A stretch of 64,000 bases of DNA from Pomphorhynchus laevis. Its lineage: Eukaryota > Acanthocephala > Palaeacanthocephala > Echinorhynchida > Pomphorhynchidae. The notes beneath the pieces are model-generated. The model did no database searches, had not been told where the DNA came from, and worked only from the letters and a program-made list of their open reading frames with translations. Within the stretch, counting starts at the first letter, position 1, and each line of letters begins with the position of its first letter. The stretch lies in assembly GCA_012934845.2 (NCBI GenBank), contig WNNJ02001339.1, positions 62,001-126,000 of the forward strand, written 5' to 3'. Below, one piece after another: positions 45,106-56,199 of the stretch. The position numbers were made by a program, and so were the translations under genes.

Positions 45106-45348
45106 TTAGAATTCCTCAAATTTGTTGACGATTGCAGATAAATTCTCAGGTAGATCGATATTTAGTCGTCCATGTAGCTTAAGCAAAAACATCATTTCTT
45201 CAATGTAATCATGTAGAATTGCGTTCAATTGTTGATTAACTTTTTTATTAATGATTATCTGTCGTCTTAGCCTTTTTAATTGTACTTGGCGAATCCTTCT
45301 CAAGTAAGTTTTGTGCGTATAATAACACAACTTACAAACTTTAACCAT
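45106..45348 (-). CDS. Small basic-helical protein, unrecognised
   Basis: 80 codons: an N-terminal CKLCYYTHKTYLRR with a Cys pair, a strongly basic stretch (RRIRQVQLKRLRRQIII), then a helical part ending IVNKFEEF. It may be a single-exon small gene or one exon of a larger one. Part of it (about 12 codons, VNQQLNAILHDY) is duplicated at 43855-43895. No family recognised; whether it is expressed is unknown. Confidence 0.35.
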   Translation of the reverse strand: MVKVCKLCYYTHKTYLRRIRQVQLKRLRRQIIINKKVNQQLNAILHDYIEEMMFLLKLHGRLNIDLPENLSAIVNKFEEF

Positions 45349-45639
45349 TGTTTTCTTAAATAGCCTAAATTGAAACTCGACTTTAAGTTAACTAAATCAT
45401 CTTAATAATTTATAAATTAACTAAAAATTCATTCTTATGTAAAATTAAAAAATCACAAAAAATTGTTCGTGTGCTAAAACTAAGAACTTGTTAAATCTAC
45501 TAGAGTTATTGTGGTACAATTTATAGTAGTGCTATCATATGTATTACATATCCTTCAATACGATCAATGTATTTAAGAAAATCTTTATTATTAAAGATTT
45601 TATATTAACCAGTCAAATACCTGATGGAGTATAACTTCC

Positions 45640-45900
45640 TGCTTTGAATTTTACTCATCGCGAAAAAGAAACAAATATCTAAAAAGAATTGGAGAAGTCG
45701 AGCGGGCTTCTTTTATTCCTATTATCCTCTCATGTTACGGTGGAAACGGCAAAGAGTTCAAAGCACTATTCCAAAAGATAGCAGCTGAAAAGTCTCGAAA
45801 ATACGGGACTTTGTACGCGGATGAAATTCGAAAACTACGATCTCACATTGGAATGATTCTCACAAAGGCGTGTTCGCGCTGCATCCGCGCTCCACGATCT
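45640..45900 (+). pseudogene. Retroelement tail-domain fragment, C-terminal part
   Basis: One frame reads RKRNKYLKRIGEVERASFIP, then IILSCYGGNGKEF and YADEIRKLRSHIGMI, ending near RAPRSAV. It aligns along its length with the C-terminal third of the intact domain at 28290-29195 (EKRKISKYGERIELVEHGSF, SAGM, RLKRRIAFSIM, LRAPIS). The upstream half is absent. Confidence 0.6.
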
Positions 45901-45929
45901 GCAGTCCATCGTCTTTGCGGAATCTCATA

Positions 45930-45985
45930 CCAAGAGATGAGATTCCGAATCTCATCTCTTGGATGATATACCAAGAGATGAGATT
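45930..45985. repeat. 15-bp perfect palindrome plus a third copy
   Basis: CCAAGAGATGAGATT at 45930-45944, its reverse complement at 45948-45962 with a 3-nt loop, and a third direct copy at 45971-45985. Confidence 0.92.
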
Positions 45986-46124
45986 CACACTGGGGCAGTG
46001 TGAATTTTTCCCTGTGGTTCTATACGTTTGATTTTTATGAACCTCCAATTTTATACGAATTTTTTGAAACTTATTAATTAAAAAATTAAATCGATCAATG
46101 TTGCTCAATAACTACGGTCTCCAT

Positions 46125-46310
46125 CCTTCCTCGTCGCCGCCCCACTCGCCTGGAATCAGCTTTTTCTCGACGTCCGCCACGCTCCCTCCTTTATTACATT
46201 CAAATATTGCCTCCGTACCCACCTTCTCGACACGATTTAGATTTTTGTTCTTTTTTGTGGTCATGTAAGCGTGCGCGGATACGCATTTGCCAAGTAAAAA
46301 TAAATCTGTT
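46125..46310 (+). pseudogene. LINE ORF2 C-terminus with 3' tail
   Basis: Encodes APLAWNQLFLDVRHAPSF and KYCLRTHLLDTI then stop, the classic LINE tail. Next is a 3' tail at 46255-46293 with a GCGT/ACGC hairpin and the conserved CATTTGCCA, related to the tails at 4551 and 41196. A strongly 5'-truncated insertion. Confidence 0.72.
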
Positions 46311-46329
46311 TTTTATAATAAAAATTGAA

Positions 46330-48260
46330 TTAAATGAATCGATTAATTTATATAGTGAATATATGTTTGAATAGGAAGTTGTTATCTAACTATTCAGAGA
46401 GAGTATGTAGTAATGAACACCGCCTAAAAGTAGGTTATTCCAATTGCAGAAACTTACTTACTCAACTATCTGAAGTGCAGCATTTTATGTTCTAAAAATT
46501 TTGACGTGTTTTGCATTTCGGAGTCGTCTTTATTCCCAAATTAACGATGACCTTATGGTTACTTCTGGGTATCAAATATAAAAAGAGCAGATAGAGTAGC
46601 AGGTCGTGGTGATGGAGGTCTTGTTGCTTATATTAAATCAACTTATCAATTACGAAACTTGTTGAATTATGCGATAATTACTATTCATTTGAGTTGATGT
46701 CTCTCTCCGGTGAGCTTTCTGAATTCTTACTGGCGAAACTCCTCTTGATCCAGCATATTAACCAATTAACATGTATATCATTCCAACCTAAAATATTATC
46801 AAATCTTGTGTTTACCGATCCCTGGAAAACGTAATCGGAGTGGAGTAAAAGTGGAAGATCTCCGACTCTATAGTCATCAATTAAACTTCGGATATGCTGA
46901 TCTTCCAATTACTGATCATTTGCAGTTTGTGATCAGCAACCTCATCTCCATCTCGTATACGTTTGCTCCAATAAAATTTAAAGCTTATTGGACGACAACG
47001 GCGTTGTGGTTCGATAATGAGCTTAAGATTACGATCAAGGATAGAAACCGATTGTGCCGTGTATCACATCGCTACACTGACGCGCCTCCCGAATATAAAA
47101 CTCTTCACAACCTCTGCAACCAACTAAAGCACTCAAAAAGAAAATCATTTGAAGAGGAAATTACTTTTAACATTATTAGGTCACCTAAACGATTTGAACA
47201 AATGTTAGACATGGAAGTACATCATCTTCCAAAATCAATTGTATTCGTTTGAAATCCGGTGAAGGTGACGTGGACGCTATTGTCAAAGCTCTAGCTAATA
47301 GTTGTGTAGTACCTCAATCATCACAATCAAATTTTGACCATATACAATATCCGCCTAAATTTCAAACTAACTTATCAATAATTCCCATCAATGTCTTCGA
47401 AGTTCGTTATGAACTCTTGAACTCTATAAGTTAAATATTCATTGCACAACAGGATCAGTTGGTATATTTCCTTTTTTGCATGCTATGTTGCACATTATTT
47501 GTCCGAGCATCACGTCCATTTTTAACCGAAGTTTACAGTATCCGTGGATTCCTGATGATTGAAAAAAAACAATTGTTGTGCATTTTCCAAAATCGCAGTA
47601 GACATTGACTTGTTTAGAGTTTAGACCCATTAGTATCACCAGCGTTATTACCAAAATCATGGAGAGGCTCATTGCGAAGATATTGCGCTACCATTTTAAC
47701 TACCATCGACTTTTTTGATTCTCAACACGACTTCCAACCTAATCGCTTATACCTAACTAATCTATTGAAGTCTCATGAATATTGGCTAGCTGCTCTTAGT
47801 TCAGTTTTTACGGTTGATATAATATTTATTAACTTCTATGAGACCTTTTCCAGAGTTCTGCACGTTCTAGATTCACTATTACGTCATTACGGTGTTCCTA
47901 ATGTAATTTGAAACTGGATTAAGACTTTCCTCGAGGAACGATCCTTTGTTGTGCTATTATTATAACAAACAGAACCAAATGAGCTACAAGCTCGTGTCGC
48001 TTACAAATTAGATATAGTTTTGTCAACCGTTCGATATATTCCTTCGCTGTACCTCAGGGAACGGTCCAAGGACCACTCCTCTTCATAATTTTTTTGGATA
48101 ACCTACTCTTAAGGTTTAGGTGCCCTCGCCTGATATGTGCTGATGATGTTAAAATATGGGCTTCGACAGATGACCAGTCAAATTGTAAATTTTTGCAATA
48201 CGACCTTAACTTTATCGAGACTTTGTGAGTAGCTTGATAGTAACTTGGCTTGATACTTAA
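46330..48260 (+). pseudogene. LINE endonuclease-RT, decayed
   Basis: Endonuclease traces (FDVFCISESSLFP near 46510), a linker frame 46806-47252 with WFDNELKITIKDRNRL and SPKRFEQML, then RT: YPWIPDD near 47535, ITKIMERLIAKIL near 47650, AVPQGTVQGPLLFIIFLDNLL near 48045-48115 and LICADDVKIWAS near 48130-48165. Many stops. It ends near 48260 without a clear tail. Confidence 0.78.
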
Positions 48261-48698
48261 CGCAACATAGTGTGTTTGGATGAGATTGAGTAGAGATAAA
48301 ACTCATTTTGACTACAAAATATATGGACACGCAATCAATCATGTTTTAGAAGTTCCCTGTCAGGAAAAAAATTTTAAAACAGAAAAATTTTTAAACAGAA
48401 CAAAAAATTTTAACAGCTTAAACACACAACCTAAAGTTTGTGAGATTAATATATACAATAAATATATACAATATAAAGACAAACAATGAAATAGGTGAAA
48501 ACTCGCAAAAAACACACACGATGGCTTCGTTCAGTTAGAAGTTGGATGCGACAAGCAGAAATGCGATGTTTGGACACTCTTAAAGGTGAAAAAAATTACA
48601 TTGCGAGATAAGAAAGTAAACATTTCATTTGTGGTTATTGTGTGTAACGACGCACGATTGGTATAACTAAACCTGTCGAGGAGAAAAGCGAAGAGTCG
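48261..48698. other. Spacer between LINE copies
   Basis: AT-rich sequence with short frames and no recognised motif; may include the 5' untranslated part of the next LINE. Confidence 0.4.
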
Positions 48699-49349
48699 GT
48701 GCAGCTCTTCATTTTGTTGCACAGCGTCAATCAAGGATCTTCCACAGCAATTCACAACAGCTCCCCGTCAGTATTTGATCATAATTTTCAAACTTTACCT
48801 GAAAAATGTGTAGATATAGACACGAACATTCTGAGCTACGAAGAGAAAACACCTGCTTTCATAGATTCGTTTGTCTCTATAACATCATGTAGCGGACCTC
48901 CGAGTTCTTTACAATCAACTTACTTGCGACTTAAATATACAAATTATTACTCCAATTCAGTCTCCCTAAATAACTCATCAACTACTCTTATTCGCCGGAA
49001 TTATGATAGGTCACAGTGTCTAATCATAGTTAATATAAGGAAATCATCGGATCCTAATAACCATTTACGTGTACAGCATGACATCAAAGCTATACAATCA
49101 TTCTTCTCTGAGCTATTACACACATGTTCCCCCACTGATTTGCATCAATTCAGAGTTCTCCACCTTTATAGACTAGGGGAAATAAGATCAGATAACAGTT
49201 CACGCCTTCTTAAGGTCATCTTATTAACCCCCGAAGTGTACATTAGCTTTAAAATACGGTTATCATCTTGCAGGTACTGGATTGATCCTTCGCAGAGATC
49301 TTTTGATCGAGGACAGAACTCGATTGAAACAAGCAAAGAGCGAACTTAG
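48699..49349 (+). pseudogene. LINE ORF1 (Gag-like)
   Basis: A 216-codon open frame, Ser/Thr-rich at first, with a basic segment (TTLIRRNYDRSQCLIIVNIR) and then FRVLHLYRLGEIRSDNS and LLKVILLTPEVY. The last resembles nucleic-acid-binding ORF1 segments of Jockey-like LINEs and has a partner in the LINE at 34.1-38.5 kb. It is followed by the endonuclease on the same strand. Confidence 0.6.
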
Positions 49350-49559
49350 TAACAGAGTAGCTAATGGTGAAAGTAACTTCACCGTTATAAATTTTCGTGT
49401 AGTGTGACGCAGGACTTCAACTCGTTTCTGGATTCGTTCCATTGGCAACAGTGGAAACATCGGGGAGCTGTGAAGTCTTTGTGTCGCAACGAAACAACCC
49501 AAGAAGTAACAATAAATGTCGATAAGAGATACGAGCATTCCGACCCAGTACACTCCACA

Positions 49560-51481
49560 CATGCCTACCGGGTCTTATATTCGAATGTCTGAAGTTTTAT
49601 TAATAAAATGGACGAAGTTCTCACTCTGGTTAACAACACCTTCTTTGAAATACTTATTTCTTTACAGTCGTGGTTAAAACCTCACATCATAGATTCAGAA
49701 ATCTCCATCGATGGGTACGCCATAATCCGAGAAAATAGGCAAATTTGCCGTTGTGGCGGAGTGATCATATATGCTAGAGAAGTTCTTACAACTCGTATTA
49801 TGTCAATTGAGTGAGATGAATCAAGTCTTTGTGAACACGCTTGGGTTTCTGTAACAGATCATAAACACATATTTTTCACCCTAGGTATCTTCTATCGCCC
49901 CCATTCGCTCCAACCGAGTCGATTATATTCTCAGTAACTGAAAATGCATTCGAGGGTCAAAAAGTTATTTTATCAGGAGACTTTAACATGCCGCGAATTG
50001 ATTGAATAGATTACGTTCCTCTTCCTGGATGTGATCCCGAATCATTACTGCTTTTAAACACGATAAATGATCTACATTTAGTCCAACATGTTCACAGAGA
50101 TACTCGTCACAGGAGTAATAACTCCTCAATTCTTGACCTCTGCTTTTCGAGTGAAACGTATCTGATAAAAAACGTCAAATACAGACCTCCGCTAGGATCA
50201 AGCGATCACTGACCATCTCAAAAGAAGTTAACGCACTCGGACGATATGCCGAAACGGTTAAAACGACGAATCCTTTTTCGATCGACTATGATGTCGTGCG
50301 GAGTATAATTTCTTGTATGTATCGGCCCGACCCATCGAAAGCAGGCATTCAAGAAGCTTGTAAGACAACATTACATTATGTACTCGACTTTTTTGCTCCG
50401 ATACGTCACAATCGTACACGAAAACTACATTCGAAATGGTTAGATGCGAAATTTATTGCTCTAATCAAATAACGTGATAGATGTTTCCATGCGTACAAAA
50501 AAGGAGAAGTCTCTTTTGAACACTACCGTCATTGCAGAAATACGGTTTCTATTCTGAAAAAAAAAGAAAAAAATCATTTAATCTCAAATATATGCCGCTC
50601 CACTTATAACAATCCTTGGGTGGTTTTCAGAAGCATACTTTCACGTTCTATACACTCGACAGATTGTTCATACCTATTGGCCGAAAATGGGTCAATCTTG
50701 ACCTCTCCAACTGATGTAGCTGCTTATTTTATGGACTATTTCGCTATCAAAGATTATAACGTGTCGATCCCCGATGGTATAATCCAAAGTACACACCATG
50801 TACTTCTACCTGGATTAGTCATATCTAACATTGAATTTAACGATGAAGAGGTACTGCACGAGCTACTTAAATTACCCCGCAACGCTGCGTCAAGTCCTGA
50901 CAATATACCTCCAATGCTCTTAATAGAATTGGCCATACAATATACGTTCCCTTAGCTTCTATCAGAAGATCACTGAACACAGGTTATCTACCATCTGATC
51001 GGACTAAGGTTATTTGTACCTCCAATTTTCAAGAAAAGCGATAAATCCCGGGTTTCCAACTACCGTCCCATCAGTCTCACATCTGTAGCTTGTAAGGTAT
51101 TAGAAAAATTGATTCTTCGTCACCTTAGCGCTTTCGTTGAAGCTAACAATCGCCTCAGCCCCAGTTAGCGTAGATTTAGGCCAAATCGCTCAACGGTAAC
51201 GAACCTTGTAAAAGCGAGATCAAGCTGGGTGGATTCAATGAGGAGTGGTTCCAAAGTAGATGTGATATTTATAGACTTATCGAAAGTATTTGACGGAGTT
51301 ATTCCCGATTTGCTGGTAAACAAATTATCTAATATTGGTGTACGGGGCTCTTTGTTACGCTGGATTCAATCATTCGTAAGCAACCGCTCGTTTGCAGTAC
51401 GCATAACCATTATCTTTCTGATTACTCAAAAATGACGACAGGCGTTCCGCAGGAGCGGTCATTAGTCCGACTCTCTTTAAT
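49560..51481 (+). pseudogene. LINE ORF2 with endonuclease and RT block A
   Basis: Endonuclease: YSNV near 49580, a WLKPHI segment near 49670, GDFNMPRID near 49978, and PPLGSSDH near 50188-50212. Linker near 50500-50650. RT: LLKLPRNAASSPDNIPPMLL near 50860, YRPISLTSVACKVLEKL near 51060, FIDLSKVFDG near 51265 and TTGVPQ at 51433. At 51481 the RT code ends and endonuclease code begins again, marking an internal duplication joint. Several stops. Confidence 0.8.
49954..50743 (+). repeat. LINE internal duplication, copy 1
   Basis: About 790 bp from the endonuclease to the linker, repeated at 51482-52285. More stop codons than copy 2. Confidence 0.85.
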
Positions 51482-52285
51482 GGGTCAAAAAGTTATTTTA
51501 TTAGGAGACTTTAACATACCGCGAATTGATTGGATAGATTACGTTCCTCTTCCTGGATGTGATCCCGAATCATTACTGCTTTTAAACACGATGAATGATC
51601 TACATTTAGTCCAACATGTTCACAGAGATACTCGTCACAGGAGTAATAACTCCTCAATTCTTGACCTCTGCTTTTCGAGTGAAACGTATCTGATAAAAAA
51701 CGTCAAATACAGACCTCCGCTAGGATCAAGCGATCACTCTACCATCTCAATAGAATTTAACGCACTCGGACCATATGTCGAAACGGTTAAAACGTCGAAT
51801 CCTTTTAAGATCGACTATGATGTCGTGCGCAGTATAATTTCCTGTATGTATTGGCCCGACCCATCGAAAGCAGGCATTCAAGAAGCTTGTGATCACTTTA
51901 AAACCACATTACATTGTGTTCTCGACTATTTTGCTCCGATACGTCAGAATCGTACACGAAAACTACATCCGAAATGGTTAGATGCGGAATTGCTTGCTCT
52001 AATCAAACACCGTGATTGATGTTTCCATGCGTACAAAAAGGGGGAACTTTCTTTTGAACACTACCGTTCATTGCAGGAATACGGTTTCTATTCTGAAAAA
52101 AAAACAGAAAAAACGCAGTTTCATCTCAAATATATGCCGCTCCACTCATAACAATCCTTGGGTGGCTTTCAAAAGCATACTTCAACGTCCTATACACTCG
52201 ACAGATTGTTCATACCTAGTGGCCGACAATGGGTCAATCTTGACCTCCCCAACTGATGTAGCTGCCCATTTTATGGACTATTTCG
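51482..52285 (+). repeat. LINE internal duplication, copy 2 (endonuclease-linker)
   Basis: Repeats 49954-50743 at an offset of about 1.53 kb. This copy keeps an open frame (51432-52019, 195 codons) with GDFNIPRIDW, CFSSETYLI, PPLGSSDHSTISI and WLDAELLALIK, so it was probably fused from a less decayed element. Confidence 0.85.
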
Positions 52286-52610
52286 ACAACCTATTATGGG
52301 TGTAGTTATATTTCGAGGAAATATATTGCGAGGCATTGTAAGAAACTGTTTAAAAATGTTGGGTAAACTGCCAAAAATTTATAGACTCTCTGAACGGGCA
52401 GAAGATATCTGGAATAGTTTGCCGAGATATCGCAGCTGTCACCAATTTCCTTGCTATTAAGAACAGAGTTGGACGCTGGATATATGACCAGGCTGACTTA
52501 TCATCAATTCTAACTTACCCGATTTATTTATTTATTTTGTCTATCTTGTGTGATCGGCTTGAGCCTTAGGATTAAGACTGTAAATTATGATAAGGAATTA
52601 TCAAACATTG
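52286..52610 (+). pseudogene. LINE ORF2 C-terminus and 3' tail
   Basis: KLPKIYRLSERAEDIWNSLP near 52370-52425, followed by a 3' tail with TATGATAAGGAATTATC near 52590. Joined to the duplicated linker without the RT core. Confidence 0.7.
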
Positions 52611-53689
52611 TATGATATATGCTTTAATATATTATAAAGTGAAGGGACCAAGTATGTAAACATTAGCCAGTAGCGTGATCAGGCCAGTAGTGTGATTAGC
52701 CAGTAACGTATATTTAAAAATATCCCTGAGAATATTAATACATTGCAAACATATAATTAGCATGTTATTTGAAAATGATATATTTATGCAGTCATTGTTA
52801 TAATTGAAATTTTCTTGACTTTATATCGTAAAGTCACAATTTATTAACTTCATTAAAATTGAGGATCAAAGTAATTACAGATTGAAGTAATTATAAATCG
52901 AAGTAATTCGAAAGAATTTTTTTCTGTCACAAATAAAAAGCAAGTATTAGAAATTCATCTCAGCTAATAACTTTAATATATTTAAAAAATATAAAAGAGA
53001 TTACTGTATAAAAATATAAATAAAATATGTTTATTCTGCATGCACTAGTTCGCTTCGTTAACCTCACATATTTATTCATGAAGCCATCACTGTAACTAAT
53101 CAGTATTGGTGAAACTTTTCATCAGTTAGTCCTACGACTGCGGCTATAGATCCGTCAATAATCACAGAAAGAGATGAATTCGAATCCATAAGTGTTACAC
53201 TATCAAGAGGCAAAATCTATTTTACAAGAAGATGCAAACTTATTGGAAAAGAGAATAATGTGGTATGTGGGGTATTTCTAGCCTGCGATGAAAGTAGACA
53301 ACGTATTAATGATAAAACACTTCTTAAGATATCTTCCCACTTTGAAAACAGTTGTGATAAATGTAACAAAGTGAATAAATGATATCATACATATGGAATT
53401 AATAAATTCCATCTCGTTGAATAAATATTCAAGAACATAGTAAGCTCATTTTTATTTTTCAGCTTTTACCGCGAAAGATAAAGTAGTTCGTTTCGTTACT
53501 CTCACATAATTAATTATGAACTCATCAATTTTGTCGTTATATATTGTTATCCATCATATAACCACCAGCTCGAATTCTATAATAGAATACCTCATAGAAT
53601 AAAGCTAAGAACTTGTATTTTGAAAAACACTATTATGCATTAATTCCTCGTTATGCAATTATTATTCCAATACATACCAAAGCCAAAAG
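52611..53689. other. AT-rich region, nothing recognised
   Basis: No coding sequence supported. A loosely repeated 45-bp stretch (AGTTCG.TTCGTTA..CTCACATA) occurs near 53047 and 53483. Confidence 0.45.
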
Positions 53690-53990
53690 GCTATTCAGGC
53701 AGAGCCCAAATAAAAGAATAAAAGCAAATAGTCAGTCAACGTAACTAATTAGGGTATTCCAGTGGTAGTGTTGAATGGCGGCATTGTTCACGTATCCATT
53801 TGTAGCATCGTGATTTAAACGTTCTCAAACTGGGGGCTGCAACGACTTCCTCCGGCAACGAATTCCACATGTTAATTCATCTCCTCGAGAGTCTATACAC
53901 TTTTGGTAATCTGCCAAATCCAAATTTATATAAGAATCTGCTATATACCCGCATAGCAGAGTCTTGAATATTTGTTTTTTGAAAAAAAAT
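53690..53990 (-). pseudogene. LINE ORF2 C-terminus
   Basis: From 53990 downward: GFGRLPKVYRLSRR, then MWNSLPEEVVAAPSLRTFKS and CYKWI, then a tail with GCCTTTTGGCTTTGGTATG. Same family as 52286-52610 (KLPKIYRLSER...WNSLP) but on the other strand. Confidence 0.75.
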
Positions 53991-54954
53991 ATAATTACAC
54001 ATAATCGTGCGTTAATGTATATAGGCAAAATAATGTGAGCTAATGTATTACTAACGCATAAGATAAAACAGCATATGAGCTTCGAAGATTGCAGCAAAAG
54101 CGGAAATTATGACTAAAACACAAAGTTTTGAGATTGGACTACTGTTTAAGATGCTTACCTATACAAATTGGTAGTGCACATTCATGCTATCAGGATTATA
54201 GTGATCAATCGATGGTAATATACAAAACACAAAATGGAATAATAACCAGAAATAGAGAAATTGTTTATCAAACAAAATTATCTTTATATCTATAGATTGC
54301 GAGAATGCATATTTAGTGCATAAATGAATCAAGTTTTTGTATATTCGCTTATGAAATCAACGAAATCTTGACGTGGGTACACGAGAATGTCGATTAATTA
54401 TACTTTTTGAGGTTTGGGGACAAGGAAAAATGCTTTGTTCGAATCGAAACCATAATTTTTATTCGAAATGCCGATAAAATTTCGAGAATTTTCTGTTAAA
54501 AAATAATAAAGCTTAATCCGTAAATAATTTATTTGAATAATTTATTTAGTGCACTAATGAATCAAGTTTTTGTATATTATATTAAATTATATTATCTTCA
54601 ACAATTATATAAGCTAACATCTTAATAAAAAACGTAAATTTAAAAAAATAATTTGAATTATAAAAAAATATTTTTTTTGGTAAATTACAAATGTGAACTT
54701 GAATATAATAATGTCACTATATAATAAATTAATAATATAATATATTATATGTAATATATAATAAATATATGACACATTGATGGTTTCTCATTGTTTTCAT
54801 CTTTTATTTTTTATTTTTAAAAGAATAATCGATAATTTCCTGAAGATGATAACAGGAGCTATCGAATTCTTGGAATAAAACTCGTTTCACTCCTTTATTT
54901 GTTTCTCTATCGTGTTACAAAATATTGTTTGAATTTTATATCTTACATGATAAT
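53991..54954. other. AT-rich region, nothing recognised
   Basis: Long AT-rich tracts, a repeated AATGAATCAAGTTTTTGTATAT near 54325 and 54548, and no supported gene. Confidence 0.45.
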
Positions 54955-55700
54955 CTTTGAGGTAAATTGATCGATAATTCTGGTTTGTTAGGATTAGTTA
55001 ATACATGGTATAGGTCTGCTGAGGTACTTGAACTAGTTTGCTTGTTCCAGCGACACACTGATGAAAAATGGCCAAGTTTACCACATGATCGGCAAGTTGC
55101 ATTCCGCGCTGGACAATTTGTTCTAGAATGAAGTGCACTTCCGCAAAAGTAACATCATTTACCAGACACATTAGTTTCTTTGTTTGCCCTATTTGCTCTC
55201 ATTGCGGCAGTAACTTTATAGTTCCCCGATTCTTCGGCATGATCATTGTCAACATCTATTGTCGCAAGATTTGCTGACTCCGCTGAACAAAATATTGCCG
55301 CTTCTTTATGAGCTGCTTCTAACGACTTTGCAATTTTTATCAGATCTTCCAGATCAGTAACACGGGATTCGAGTAACCGTTGCCTAATATAGCTGCTGTG
55401 GATGCGTTGAATGAATGTATCTGTAATGTGGACTTTTCGATTAGTTATAGCTTCTACGTCCTTGAAGTCACATTGATAAGCAAGGTTATTCAGTATACGT
55501 AGGTATTGATATAGGTTCATTGTGGGTTCTTGATGACAAGTATGTAACTGAAAACGTGTGAATAATACATTAACTGGTCTTGAGAATGCAGAATGGAGAG
55601 CAGCCATGGCGTCATTAAAGGATTTTGACTTCAGGATCGATGTTGCAAGTTGAAGGAGCAAGTAATTTTTCCATCGAAAACGACCCCAGCCAATATTGTC
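54955..55700 (-). pseudogene. Gypsy gag remnant
   Basis: From about 55640 downward one frame reads FTRFQLHTCHQEP, CDFKDVEAITNRKVHITDTF and IRQRLLESRVTDLEDLIKIA. It is closely parallel to residues 85-170 of the intact gag (FNRHILSTCQQQE, CDFKAVSAMEHHDMYVRDSF, RQRLLEYTTLSLDEAFKLA). After one stop come two zinc knuckles, CYFCGSALHSRTNC and CRSCGKLGHFSSVC. Protease and everything after are missing. A diverged relative of the complete element. Confidence 0.8.
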
Positions 55701-55712
55701 GAATAAACTGTT

Positions 55713-55752
55713 GTAGATAGAACCGATAAAGGCTTTATTCGACAATATCTGA
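55713..55752 (-). repeat. Gypsy LTR remnant
   Basis: TGTTGTAGATAGAACCGATA and the following GGCTTTATTCGACAAT resemble the first 40 bp of the intact LTR, and the border sequence GTCGAATAA next to it parallels the intact element's GTTCGAATAA. Confidence 0.5.
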
Positions 55753-55929
55753 AACATAACAAGATAATAAGACATAAGTAAACTATTGATCATGACACAT
55801 AGGAATTTGATTGTTCGGTAAAATTTCATTTTACCGATAAATATTTCAATTGCTGGAGTTTTGAAATATTGAGAATTTTTAGAATACAACTAGTTTTAAA
55901 CTTTTACTCGTTCCTTTTTCATTTTCAAA

Positions 55930-56020
55930 CGGAATTTTATGAACGGAATTCCCTCAATTAAATCTATAATATCGTTGCAGATAATCTTTGAGGAAAATTG
56001 ATCGATTAATTCTGATTTAT
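55930..56020 (-). pseudogene. Gypsy gag/protease-junction scrap
   Basis: Minus-strand NRSIFLKDYLQRYY-like reading, related to 54955-54995 and to 60458-60535. Probably the segment just before the gypsy protease. Confidence 0.35.
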
Positions 56021-56199
56021 ATATTCATTGGAACGAAATAAGTAAAATTTAGTTTGACGTCAAATTCGAAGATAAATTTATTTTTCTTTAAAAAATATTC
56101 AACATTTATTTTTTATATTTTTTTATTTTTATAAAAAATTATTTCATATAAACAATTTTGAATGGATTTCCATCAATTAAATCTGGATATAATATCCTA

